Source: Emticicia agri (GTDB lineage Bacteria > Bacteroidota > Bacteroidia > Cytophagales > Spirosomataceae). Taken from it: a stretch of DNA of 64,000 nt. The position numbers and the translations under genes were made by a program. Numbering within the stretch: position 1 is the stretch's first letter; every line of letters begins with the position of its first letter. Shown here one piece after another: positions 1 to 7,785 of the stretch. The notes under the pieces are model-generated. The model was not told the DNA's origin and searched no databases. It worked only from the letters and a program-made list of their open reading frames with translations. The DNA is taken from positions 62,001-126,000 of the forward strand of contig NZ_SEWF01000002.1 of NCBI RefSeq assembly GCF_004168285.1, written 5' to 3'.

Positions 1-1
1 T

Positions 2-166
2 GCAGATAAGAAGGTGACCTCTAATGGCAGTGGTAATTCAGTACAGTCTTTGCCCAAGAAGCCAAATACTGATAAAAGGGTGTCTGCTAATAGCAGTAGT
101 AGTTCAGCACAGTCCTTACCCAATAAGTCAAATGCTGATAAGAAAGTTTCTAATACCGGAAGCTCA
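2..166 (+). repeat. 66-bp in-frame tandem repeat in the linker of the first gene
   Basis: Two complete 66-bp units (2-67 and 68-133) and the start of a third (from 134) encode 22-residue repeats that begin A/T-D-K-K/R-V and contain a central Q-S-L-P motif. The copies have diverged at the DNA level but not in length. Confidence 0.8.
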
Positions 167-793
167 GGGTCAGTTAATAGTCAGTCTGCTGTTAGCACTA
201 CTGATACAAAAACCGCACGACCTAATCAAAGCAATGACAACAAGTCTGCCACTCAAACAAAGGTAGCGCACCCAGTACAAACTGTGCAACCCAAGTCTGA
301 ACCTGTGCGTAAATATGAAACATCATCTTCAAAAAGAAGCAACTTTGCAAGTGGGGGCGGATATGCAAAAGGAGATAACCTTCTGAATGTTGGCATAGGC
401 TTGTCGTCCTACTACTATGGCAATCCTATAGGTATTTCGTTCGAGAAAGGCATAGAGAAAGACCTCAGTATAGGTGGGCAATTTGATTATAATTCAGGTA
501 GTTATTATGGCTATTCAAGTGGTTATAAAGCCTATTATCTGGGTGCAAGAGGTTCGATTCACCTCTGTCGTTTGTTGAAAATCAATGTCGATAAACTTGA
601 TTTATATGCGGGTCTTGGTTTGGGTTATCGACACTTTAGATGGAACGATAGTTACTATGGCAACAATGGCGGCTTGTTCTTTAATTATTTTATTGGAGGG
701 AAATACTATTTTACAGAAAAATTCGGAGGTTTCACAGAACTCGGCTATACAGGATTATCTTCAGTCAGAGTTGGACTTGCCCTGAAATTCTGA
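2..793 (+). CDS. C-terminal part of a repeat-containing outer-membrane barrel-like protein (5' end outside window)
   Basis: The frame is open to the left edge. The GTG at 14 is only a valine inside a repeat, so the gene starts upstream and is partial here. The visible N-terminal part is a low-complexity Ser/Asn/Lys/Gln-rich linker with two and a half 22-residue repeats. From about position 335 to the stop, the sequence alternates aromatic and small residues (many Tyr/Gly pairs) and ends with an aromatic residue (LALKF), which is the pattern of a small outer-membrane beta-barrel. Function is unknown. The linker probably spans periplasm or surface and the barrel anchors the protein. It lies 37 bp before the W-P-G-Y repeat gene and may be co-transcribed with it. 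Confidence 0.75.
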   Translation, partial: ADKKVTSNGSGNSVQSLPKKPNTDKRVSANSSSSSAQSLPNKSNADKKVSNTGSSGSVNSQSAVSTTDTKTARPNQSNDNKSATQTKVAHPVQTVQPKSEPVRKYETSSSKRSNFASGGGYAKGDNLLNVGIGLSSYYYGNPIGISFEKGIEKDLSIGGQFDYNSGSYYGYSSGYKAYYLGARGSIHLCRLLKINVDKLDLYAGLGLGYRHFRWNDSYYGNNGGLFFNYFIGGKYYFTEKFGGFTELGYTGLSSVRVGLALKF

Positions 794-830
794 ACCCGGA
801 TTTTGTTTGACAGAAAATTAAATTAAAAGT

Positions 831-1559
831 ATGATAACAGATATACGAAAGGCTTCAGCTACTACTTTGTCCATAGTTGCTATTTTAATTGTGTTGTTAC
901 TCTGGCATCTGATAGTAGCTTTTACTCCCAGAATAAAACTGGCTGGTCTATTTCTGGCAAAACCTGCCGAACCGGGATACGTATGGCAGAATGCCAACCA
1001 TGCTGACGCACGCCTCTTTTGGCAAAATACCGATGTAGTATGGCAGGAGGGGCTTGAACACCCGGAATTTAAAGCAGAGTCGGCTGAAATAGAGGGCGAT
1101 TGGAATCCATTGCCGGGTTATAGATTTATAGACAAAAATAAGGGATTGCATACTATCTGGACTCCTGGCCTGCTGCACCCTGATTATATGGCTTGGTCAG
1201 ACAAAACTGAGGAGCGCTGGTTGCCTGTCACAGGGTATCGATTCACTGAAGAGGGTGATGAGGTTGATTGTGTCTGGGATCCAAACAAAGACTATCCTGA
1301 CCTAAAAATAAAAACTACCGATGCCACGGATCAATACTTGCCATATCCGGGGTATGTATTCGTTGAACCAAATACATCTCTGAAAGTAGTATGGGTGCCC
1401 GGTACTGTAAATTATGAACAACCACATTTAGTTGCCGGAGTTACAGAAGGTACCTGGAACCCAAGATATAATTATCGTCCATCCCGTATGTCAGATAGTG
1501 ATAAAATAAAATTAGCAGCCGCCGCCATTATTACCTACAAGGTAATCTCCCATTTGTGA
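831..1559 (+). CDS. Membrane-anchored protein with ~39-residue W-P-G-Y repeats, function unknown
   Basis: 242 residues. One hydrophobic segment at about residues 13-31 suggests an N-terminal membrane anchor or uncleaved signal, and a short hydrophobic stretch near residues 228-240 may be a second. The body is a degenerate tandem repeat. Gly-Tyr pairs fall at residues 49-50, 96-97, 135-136 and 174-175, with a variant Asn-Tyr at 213-214. Each is preceded by Trp/Tyr-x-Pro-x and followed by an acidic stretch and a V/I-W-x-P-G motif. The last three units are spaced 39 residues apart. I do not recognise a named domain. A carbohydrate- or protein-binding repeat is possible but unsupported. It follows the barrel-like gene by 37 bp. 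Confidence 0.75.
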   Translation: MITDIRKASATTLSIVAILIVLLLWHLIVAFTPRIKLAGLFLAKPAEPGYVWQNANHADARLFWQNTDVVWQEGLEHPEFKAESAEIEGDWNPLPGYRFIDKNKGLHTIWTPGLLHPDYMAWSDKTEERWLPVTGYRFTEEGDEVDCVWDPNKDYPDLKIKTTDATDQYLPYPGYVFVEPNTSLKVVWVPGTVNYEQPHLVAGVTEGTWNPRYNYRPSRMSDSDKIKLAAAAIITYKVISHL

Positions 1560-1560
1560 T

Positions 1561-1600
1561 TTTGTTTAAATATGGAATTTTATGTCCATATTTAAACAAA
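1561..1600. terminator. Perfect 16-bp inverted repeat between convergent genes
   Basis: Arms 1561-1576 and 1585-1600 are exact reverse complements, with an 8-nt loop. The structure begins right after the stop of the repeat-protein gene and lies on the 3' side of the oncoming minus-strand oxidoreductase gene. It is AT-rich and has no strong T-run, so it is a plausible bidirectional terminator rather than a classical one. Confidence 0.6.
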
Positions 1601-1752
1601 GTAATATCCCACAAGCAAGATTTGAAAACTTAATTAGAAGTCATAAAATTTTCAAAATATTATCATGTAAACAGAGCCTGAAAGAGACCAGATTCAGTCT
1701 CTATTTATTTGGAAATTAACTTAAGTTTCCTGAATAGAAAAAGGAAGTATAA

Positions 1753-2913
1753 CTACTTCACCAACTCCAGCTTCTTCGCAAACTTCTGGGCCTTTAATGA
1801 TAACTCGGTAGCTAAGAAACAATGGTCTTGTGTCATAGCTGTTTCAGTTCGGTTCACGATATCGCTTACTAACTGGCCGCCAAATGGCAGAGGGTCTTTA
1901 CTGCAATCAATGTATTTAGTCTCTTTGTTATTAACTAAATACAAATTATTACCAGTGTCTTTAATAGCAATATCTATGTTTTTACGAATTTCAATAAAGC
2001 CTTCAGTCCCTAAAATAGTCAATCGGCCGTCGCCCCAGGTTTTTAGTCCGTCAGGTGTAAACCAGTCTACCCTGATATAACCTGTGCCACCATTGCCTTT
2101 CACCATCGCATCACCAAAATCTTCAAAAAGCGGGAACTCAGGATGATTTACATTACCCACCTGTGAACTGATAACCTCACCTTTGGTAGAACCTGTAAAA
2201 AACAGAAACTGGTCGAACTGGTGAGAGGCAATATCAGTAATGATACCCCCAAACTTGCTACGGTCAAAAAACCATTCCGGTCGGGTTTTGGTATTCATTC
2301 TGTGTGGGCCTAAGCCAATGGTTTGTATTACTTTACCAATCACTCCTTCTTTGATTAATTCACCTGCCTTTACGGTTGCTCTGTTTTCGAAGCGCTCGCT
2401 ATACATAATTGAATAGATGCGCTTGGTTTCTTTTTGCACTTTTCTTGCCTGTGCTAATTGCTCTAAGGTTGTAATACCGGGCTTATCGGCCATAAAGTCT
2501 TTCCCATGTTGCATGGCTCTGATACCGATTGGTGCACGTTCGCTGGCAATGGCAGCGCTTAAAATCAATTGAATTGAATTATCTTCCAACACTTCTTTCT
2601 CACTATTAGCCTGTTTTACATTCGGGTATCTTTTTACGTAAGCTGCCATTAAATCAGGTTCTTTGGCATAAACAGCTACTAACTCTCCACCACCTCGTAT
2701 AATAGCCTCTGTCATACCATAGATATGGCCATGATTGAGCCCAATTACTGAAAAACGAATGGCTGGTGCCAAATTTTTATGAATATAAGGTGCTTCTATG
2801 GTACTTGACTTTGCGGCAATTTCATTCACAAGGCTTGAAGAGAGTACCAACCCTGCGGTACTTGCCAGGCTATTCTTTAAAAAGTTACGACGGTTGTTCT
2901 GATTGTTTTCCAT
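1753..2913 (-). CDS. Gfo/Idh/MocA family oxidoreductase with Tat-type signal
   Basis: 386 residues. The N-terminus carries a twin-arginine motif (N-R-R-N-F-L-K) followed by an Ala/Leu/Ser-rich hydrophobic stretch, so export in folded form with its nicotinamide cofactor is likely. The Rossmann-fold part follows (VIGLNHGH near residues 56-63). The family EKP motif appears as A-D-K-P-G. The C-terminal half has the mixed beta-sheet substrate domain. Family members oxidise or reduce sugars, sugar acids or inositols with NAD(P); the substrate cannot be read from the sequence. It is the last of three paralogues on this strand, 18 bp after the preceding gene, which suggests an operon. Confidence 0.85.
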   Translation of the reverse strand: MENNQNNRRNFLKNSLASTAGLVLSSSLVNEIAAKSSTIEAPYIHKNLAPAIRFSVIGLNHGHIYGMTEAIIRGGGELVAVYAKEPDLMAAYVKRYPNVKQANSEKEVLEDNSIQLILSAAIASERAPIGIRAMQHGKDFMADKPGITTLEQLAQARKVQKETKRIYSIMYSERFENRATVKAGELIKEGVIGKVIQTIGLGPHRMNTKTRPEWFFDRSKFGGIITDIASHQFDQFLFFTGSTKGEVISSQVGNVNHPEFPLFEDFGDAMVKGNGGTGYIRVDWFTPDGLKTWGDGRLTILGTEGFIEIRKNIDIAIKDTGNNLYLVNNKETKYIDCSKDPLPFGGQLVSDIVNRTETAMTQDHCFLATELSLKAQKFAKKLELVK

Positions 2914-2931
2914 AGTTTAATCAGGTAGGTT

Positions 2932-4302
2932 TTATTGGGTTTTGGTTGCCAGTTTTAAAGCCTGGGTTGTTGTATAATATTTGGCAATCATGTTGGGTAC
3001 TTCCCATGCAGGTAATTTGCCCTGTTTCAGAAATTCAAGGTATTTTTCGGCTACTCTGCCAAAATGTGCTTCGTGTCCTTCTTTGTATTGCTCCGGAATG
3101 TCCACTTCCCAGCCCTTAGCATTTTTCTTTACACTTACCCCCGGATATTTTTTTGCTACTGCTGCCACAGCCTGCATTAAGCCTGTTTCATAGGTTTTAT
3201 CGTTGCCGGCAGGTTCGATGTATAACGTGGGTTTATAGTTTTGCTCGGCTCCTTGTCTGATAATAAGATTTGCTTTGGTACCTCGCATGATAGAATAGTG
3301 CGTATCACCACCACCCTCAGGTGCCTGATAAGCCCATATAACTGATGCTTTGGCATGTACACCCTTTAGCTGGTAATTGATTTCACCGTTTGAGTAGACC
3401 TTTAATACATCATTTACCACATCTTTTTTCAGGTAGTCAGGAAAACCGCCTGTTTTAGTAATGGTTTTAAACTGGTTCAAAGTCATATCAGTTGTCCAGC
3501 GACGGGCATTGGTCAGCTTGATGTCTTTCTGATAATCAATCACCTGCTCAGGGAAACATTCCCATTGAATCAGGTCAACCAGGTGCGTAGTTACATCAAC
3601 AATGCCTTCTCCTTGCTGGGCAACATCCATAAACCAAGATGGGCGGGTCAGGACACTGCCAGATACATATTTGTAGAAATGATGCACACTTTCTTTGGTT
3701 ACGGCAGGATTATCAGCCGTTCCTTTTTCTAATTTCCCAAAAGCCGACGGTAACATCGAAAACTCTCTTTGCAGCATGGTAGTAATCTCATAGCGCTCGG
3801 TCATGATGTCGTAAAGCATTACCTTCTTCTGAGCAGCGGTAGCAAAGGTTTTTTTGAGTTTGTCAAAATCTTTGCCATCGATTATCATAGGTTTATCGGC
3901 CAGTACATTCAACCCGGCATCAATTGATTTTTGAATATAGTCAGCTTTAATACGGTTATTTCCGGCAATCACTACCACATTGCCTGCTTTTTCAGCCAGC
4001 ATTTTTTCAAGATAATCAGGGCCTGTATAAGTTTTCTCGTCCCATGCAGTAGGATTATCCTTGCGGGCATTATAGCCTTGAATGCGTTGCAAGTGAAAGT
4101 CAAGGTCGGCACCTGCAGGAGCATATACCCGTACTTCGGGGCTTACTCCCGGAAACATGTTTTTCTGTACCAGAGCCGCATGAAAATGACCTGGGTCAAG
4201 GGTAATCAGTTTAATTTCTTTTGAAGTCTGGGCAGATACTTCTTGATTGAATAACATATTGAGTACTAAAGCAAACCCCGTTGCTAACTGTTTTTTTCTC
4301 AT
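2932..4302 (-). CDS. Gfo/Idh/MocA-like oxidoreductase, secreted (Sec signal)
   Basis: 456 residues. The N-terminus is a classical signal peptide (Lys/Arg, then FALVLNMLF, then V-S-A-Q cleavage context), unlike the Tat-type signals of its two neighbours. The nucleotide-binding glycine-rich loop is atypical (T-L-D-P-G-H-F-H-A-A). The family EKP motif appears as A-D-K-P-M. The long C-terminal part matches the extended oxidoreductase subgroup seen in Bacteroidota. If Sec-exported and unfolded, it would have to bind its cofactor outside the cytoplasm, so catalytic activity is uncertain. It is the middle gene of the three-paralogue operon, 16 bp from the upstream gene's stop. Confidence 0.8.
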   Translation of the reverse strand: MRKKQLATGFALVLNMLFNQEVSAQTSKEIKLITLDPGHFHAALVQKNMFPGVSPEVRVYAPAGADLDFHLQRIQGYNARKDNPTAWDEKTYTGPDYLEKMLAEKAGNVVVIAGNNRIKADYIQKSIDAGLNVLADKPMIIDGKDFDKLKKTFATAAQKKVMLYDIMTERYEITTMLQREFSMLPSAFGKLEKGTADNPAVTKESVHHFYKYVSGSVLTRPSWFMDVAQQGEGIVDVTTHLVDLIQWECFPEQVIDYQKDIKLTNARRWTTDMTLNQFKTITKTGGFPDYLKKDVVNDVLKVYSNGEINYQLKGVHAKASVIWAYQAPEGGGDTHYSIMRGTKANLIIRQGAEQNYKPTLYIEPAGNDKTYETGLMQAVAAVAKKYPGVSVKKNAKGWEVDIPEQYKEGHEAHFGRVAEKYLEFLKQGKLPAWEVPNMIAKYYTTTQALKLATKTQ

Positions 4303-4318
4303 CAGGTCTGATATATGG

Positions 4319-5725
4319 TTATTTATTCACTTTTATTGCATAAGCACTTCTTTGTTCGCGAGACAAAAGTGCGTTGGCTTCGTTGTCATTTTTAAAACGC
4401 TCTGTAGCAGGATCCCAATATAATTTTCTTTTCAGTTTCATGGCGGCATGGTGCAATAAGCAGGCCGTACATGAACGATGACCGATTTCTGCAGGTGCAA
4501 TGGGTTCTTTGCGTGAGGCAACACTTTCCAGCCAGTTTCCGTGGTGGTCGGTGCTTACGGGCAGGTGCAACTCATTCGGGCCGATTTCTGACGTAATCAA
4601 TTTAGGGTCGCTGGCGTCTAATTTTTTGGCGGCATTCTGTTTGGCTATCGGGTCGCTTGAAGTAACAGCACTATCACCACGTGAAACAAAAATCCATCCT
4701 TCAGTTCCCTCAAATCTGATTCCGTTCGGAATCTCATTGCTGATAATCATTTCTACTCCATTGTCATATAGCGCATGGGTCGTAAATATGCCATGCACAT
4801 TCCACAAACCACTGGTCGGAAAATCGGCTTTACCCCATATTTCAATCGGGCCCGAATACTCTTTATCCATTCCCCAGTGCGCAATATCAATATGGTGTGC
4901 GCCCCAACCTGTAATCATTCCAGCCCCAAACTGTTCGCAACGCAACCAGCCCGGACGCTCAAACCCTACATTGGGGTGTACCCGTTTTTCGGTATAATAT
5001 ACCTCCGGTGTTGTACCTAACCACATATCATAGTTCAGGTTTTTCGGGATAGGCATCTGAGGCTCTTCATTGCCTGATGGGTCGCCTGGTAAACCTACAT
5101 ATACTTTCTGCAATTTACCTATTCTTCCGTTTCTTACCAACTCTGCGGCATATCTGAATTGTGAAGTTGACCGTTGCTGGCTACCAATCTGTAATATTCT
5201 ACCCGATTTCTTTACTGCATCAGCCATCATTCTGCCTTCGGCTATGGTAAGCGAGGCAGGTTTTTGTACATACACATCTTTTCCGGCTTCTACGGCGTGT
5301 ACTACAATGGGTGCATGCCAGTGGTCGGGTGTGCTTACAATTACGGCATCAATATCTTTATTCAATAATAATTCTCTGTAATCGCCATAACCTGTAACGC
5401 CATTAAATTCCTTCCCGGTCTTTTTGGTATAATAGCCATTAACTAATTTCTGTGCTAATTCTACACGAGTGCTATCCAAATCGCATACAGCCATAATCTG
5501 TGCAGAATCGTGTTTCCATACGCCCGGCATATCATGCCCACGGGAAATTCTTCCTACACCGATAGCCCCTACATTAATTCGGTTGCTGGGGGCATTTTTA
5601 CCAAAAACAGAAGAAGGCACTATAGTAGGCAGACCTGCTAATAGTGTACTGCCGGCTAATACGCCTTTACTACCCAAATCAAGGAATTTTCTTCTCGAAA
5701 TATGATTATTTTTTTTAGTAGTCAT
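4319..5725 (-). CDS. Gfo/Idh/MocA family oxidoreductase with Tat-type signal
   Basis: I chose the start at 5725 (M-T-T-K-K) because it places the S-R-R-K-F-L-D-L twin-arginine motif about ten residues from the N-terminus; an upstream in-frame ATG at 5770 would add 15 residues ahead of the signal. The mature part has a Rossmann loop (V-G-A-I-G-V-G-R-I), the strand S-T-P-D-H-W-H, and Q-K-P in place of the usual E-K-P. A G-A-H-H-I-D-I-A-H-W motif in the substrate domain is typical of the Tat-exported family members of Bacteroidota and Planctomycetes. It is the first gene of the operon and likely acts on a periplasmic sugar. GH109 glycosidases share the fold, but I do not see evidence for that activity. 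Confidence 0.85.
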   Translation of the reverse strand: MTTKKNNHISRRKFLDLGSKGVLAGSTLLAGLPTIVPSSVFGKNAPSNRINVGAIGVGRISRGHDMPGVWKHDSAQIMAVCDLDSTRVELAQKLVNGYYTKKTGKEFNGVTGYGDYRELLLNKDIDAVIVSTPDHWHAPIVVHAVEAGKDVYVQKPASLTIAEGRMMADAVKKSGRILQIGSQQRSTSQFRYAAELVRNGRIGKLQKVYVGLPGDPSGNEEPQMPIPKNLNYDMWLGTTPEVYYTEKRVHPNVGFERPGWLRCEQFGAGMITGWGAHHIDIAHWGMDKEYSGPIEIWGKADFPTSGLWNVHGIFTTHALYDNGVEMIISNEIPNGIRFEGTEGWIFVSRGDSAVTSSDPIAKQNAAKKLDASDPKLITSEIGPNELHLPVSTDHHGNWLESVASRKEPIAPAEIGHRSCTACLLHHAAMKLKRKLYWDPATERFKNDNEANALLSREQRSAYAIKVNK

Positions 5726-6073
5726 AGAATTTATGCAATTTACATTGGTTAAATAGAAGTGTTCAAACAAGGGATTATGTGGCCGTAATTACAGCCACAT
5801 GTATTAAAGGTATCCCGTTTTCAGTAGAATTGTTTCATATAGTAGAATCAAGGTTTATAGGTGGAATGACAAGGTTGAAAATAGAAATATAATTCAGAGG
5901 TCAGGTGTTATAGAAAAAATACAATTATTTAATATTTTTCCTTAACCATGTCTCTCACTTTAATCATTACTAAAAAACCAAATTCAGAAGAATATTACAG
6001 TTATTTTTGCACTTAACAAAGACTTTTATGACTATTTTTTATATTTCCATGACAATTTCTATCGGTTCCGTTT

Positions 6074-6089
6074 TCGGGAACGTTCCCGA
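6074..6089. promoter_or_regulatory. 16-bp perfect palindrome with central AACGTT, LacI-family operator candidate
   Basis: The 16 bases are their own reverse complement, with GGGAA-CG-TTCCC at the core, and are flanked by a second match (CTATCGG at 6059-6065 against CCGATAG at 6086-6092). Operators of LacI/GalR regulators are palindromes with a central CG step. The site lies 349 bp upstream of the first oxidoreductase gene and about 300 bp upstream of the permease. No LacI-type gene is in the window. Confidence 0.5.
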
Positions 6090-6212
6090 TAGTTTTCAGA
6101 AACTTGTAAAAATTATAGATTTTTTGATTATGGATAGTCTGATGAAAAGACAGTTTTATAATAGAATGATGTAGAAAAAAATGAGGTACATTAGAAAAAT
6201 ATAATTTCTTTG

Positions 6213-6355
6213 TTTTTGTCCTGAACTGTGATTAAGCTGATTTGATGATTACACTGAAATTACTTTGATTGTTATTTGTCCTTTCTGTAATTCAAACATC
6301 ATAATTGACATCAGTGCAATCATCAAATCAGCTTAATCACAGTTCAAGACAAAAA
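6213..6355. repeat. Inverted-repeat element A, copy 1 (45-bp arms)
   Basis: The left arm (6213-6257) and right arm (6311-6355) are reverse complements with two mismatches in 45 bp, separated by 53 bp. The right arm matches the right arm of a second element at 22161-22194 in 30 of 34 positions, so this is a dispersed family. There is no coding capacity. MITE-like. Confidence 0.8.
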
Positions 6356-6390
6356 AAAACCTTATTTTTCAGCCTTACTACCCTAACCTA

Positions 6391-7686
6391 ATGGAAACCG
6401 ACAAACTTAAGAGAGAAATTGATATACTGGGCCTGGCAGCCAATACCATCAATATGATTATTGGGGCAGGTATTTTTATCTTGCCGGGTCTGGTAGCCGC
6501 ATATCTGGCCGAAGCCAGTATAATCGCTTATATATTCTGCGGTATTCTGATGTTTACCATTGTTTTGTGTTTTGCCGAAATCGGTAGCCGTGTTACTGTT
6601 ACCGGAGGAGCCTATGCTTATATTCATGATGCCTTTGGTGATTTTGCAGGCTTTCTGGCAAATGCCCTCTTCTGGTTTGGCACAGGAGTACTGATAAATG
6701 CGGCTGTAATTAATGCGATGGCAGATATGCTAACTATTTATATCCCATCTCTCCACATGCTTGCTTATAGAAGCCTGTTTTTTGTATTGATTTTTGGCAG
6801 TTTTGCCTGGATAAATATCAGAGGCGTGAAGTATGGTAATTCGATGGTGAAAATCAATACAGTTGCCAAACTGGTGCCTTTATTCTTACTCATTGCGGTT
6901 GGCGTCTTTTATGTGTCAGTAGATAATCTCAAATGGCAGTCATTTCCTACACTTTCTAATATAGGCGGTGCATCTTTATTACTATTCTTTGCTTTTGGTG
7001 GGGGAGAAGCCGCATTGAGTGTAAGTGGAGAAACCAGAAATCCCAATCGGGTAATTCCGATGGGTATTTTGTTAGGTATGGGAATTGTCATTCTACTTTA
7101 TATCATTATCCAGTCTGTAGCTCAGGGGGTGTTGGGGACAGAGTTAGTGAATCATAAAGATGCTCCGTTGGCAGCGGTTGCAGAGAAGATTTTCGGACAT
7201 TTTGGGGCTACATTAATCACTATCGGCGGTATTATTTCTGTTTTTGGTTCGTTAAGCGGTTCAATTTTATCCTATCCCCGGGTACTATTTGCAGGAGCAC
7301 AAAGCGGATGGGCTCCGGCCTTTATTGCTAAAGTTCATCCCAGATATGCCACGCCATACTGGGCTATTATCGTTTATACCATCTTAGATTTTATTTTTGC
7401 CGTTACAGGCGGTTTCCGGCAACTGATTATTGTTGCCAGTGCTTCCTTACTAATCATCTATCTGGGTGTAGTATTGGCGGTTGTCAAATATCGTCTCATG
7501 AATAAAACTTCTGCCGAAATTCCATTCAAATTGCCTTTTGGCTTATTCATTCCATCTATTGCTGCTATCTCCATTATATGGTTTTTATCAAACCTTAAAA
7601 TGCCGGAATGGATTGGGGTGGGCATAGCTATCCTATCGCTCTCAGCTATTTATTTGATAATGAAATTGTTAAGGCGCGGCAATTGA
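6391..7686 (+). CDS. APC-superfamily amino acid permease
   Basis: 431 residues, hydrophobic nearly throughout, consistent with about 12 membrane helices. The first helix carries I-I-G-A-G-I-F-I-L-P-G (residues 23-33), the unwound substrate-binding segment of APC transporters. A G-E-T-R-N-P-N-R-V-I-P motif near residues 213-223 is the conserved loop of the family. It probably imports or exchanges an amino acid by cation symport or antiport; the substrate cannot be read. The gene stands alone, with an inverted-repeat element directly upstream. Confidence 0.88.
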   Translation: METDKLKREIDILGLAANTINMIIGAGIFILPGLVAAYLAEASIIAYIFCGILMFTIVLCFAEIGSRVTVTGGAYAYIHDAFGDFAGFLANALFWFGTGVLINAAVINAMADMLTIYIPSLHMLAYRSLFFVLIFGSFAWINIRGVKYGNSMVKINTVAKLVPLFLLIAVGVFYVSVDNLKWQSFPTLSNIGGASLLLFFAFGGGEAALSVSGETRNPNRVIPMGILLGMGIVILLYIIIQSVAQGVLGTELVNHKDAPLAAVAEKIFGHFGATLITIGGIISVFGSLSGSILSYPRVLFAGAQSGWAPAFIAKVHPRYATPYWAIIVYTILDFIFAVTGGFRQLIIVASASLLIIYLGVVLAVVKYRLMNKTSAEIPFKLPFGLFIPSIAAISIIWFLSNLKMPEWIGVGIAILSLSAIYLIMKLLRRGN

Positions 7687-7785
7687 GTGCTGATTATGGG
7701 ACTTTTTTGTTGGTTTTTTTGTTCATTACTGGCGGATAATAAGGATAATACCACTATTCTCGTAAAAATCAGTTAATTTTGTAAC

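Larger units (their letters stand above)
5726..6390. other. Divergent intergenic region (oxidoreductase operon / permease)
   Basis: There is no convincing gene in this ~660-bp gap. It is AT-rich and holds a perfect LacI-type palindrome (6074-6089), nearer the middle, and a long inverted-repeat element (6213-6355) that ends 35 bp before the permease start. Confidence 0.7.

Noticed and set aside
7774-7781. TAATTTTG as a -7 box for the YgiQ gene
   Set aside because: It lies only 4 bp before the ATG and has no -33 partner at the right distance.
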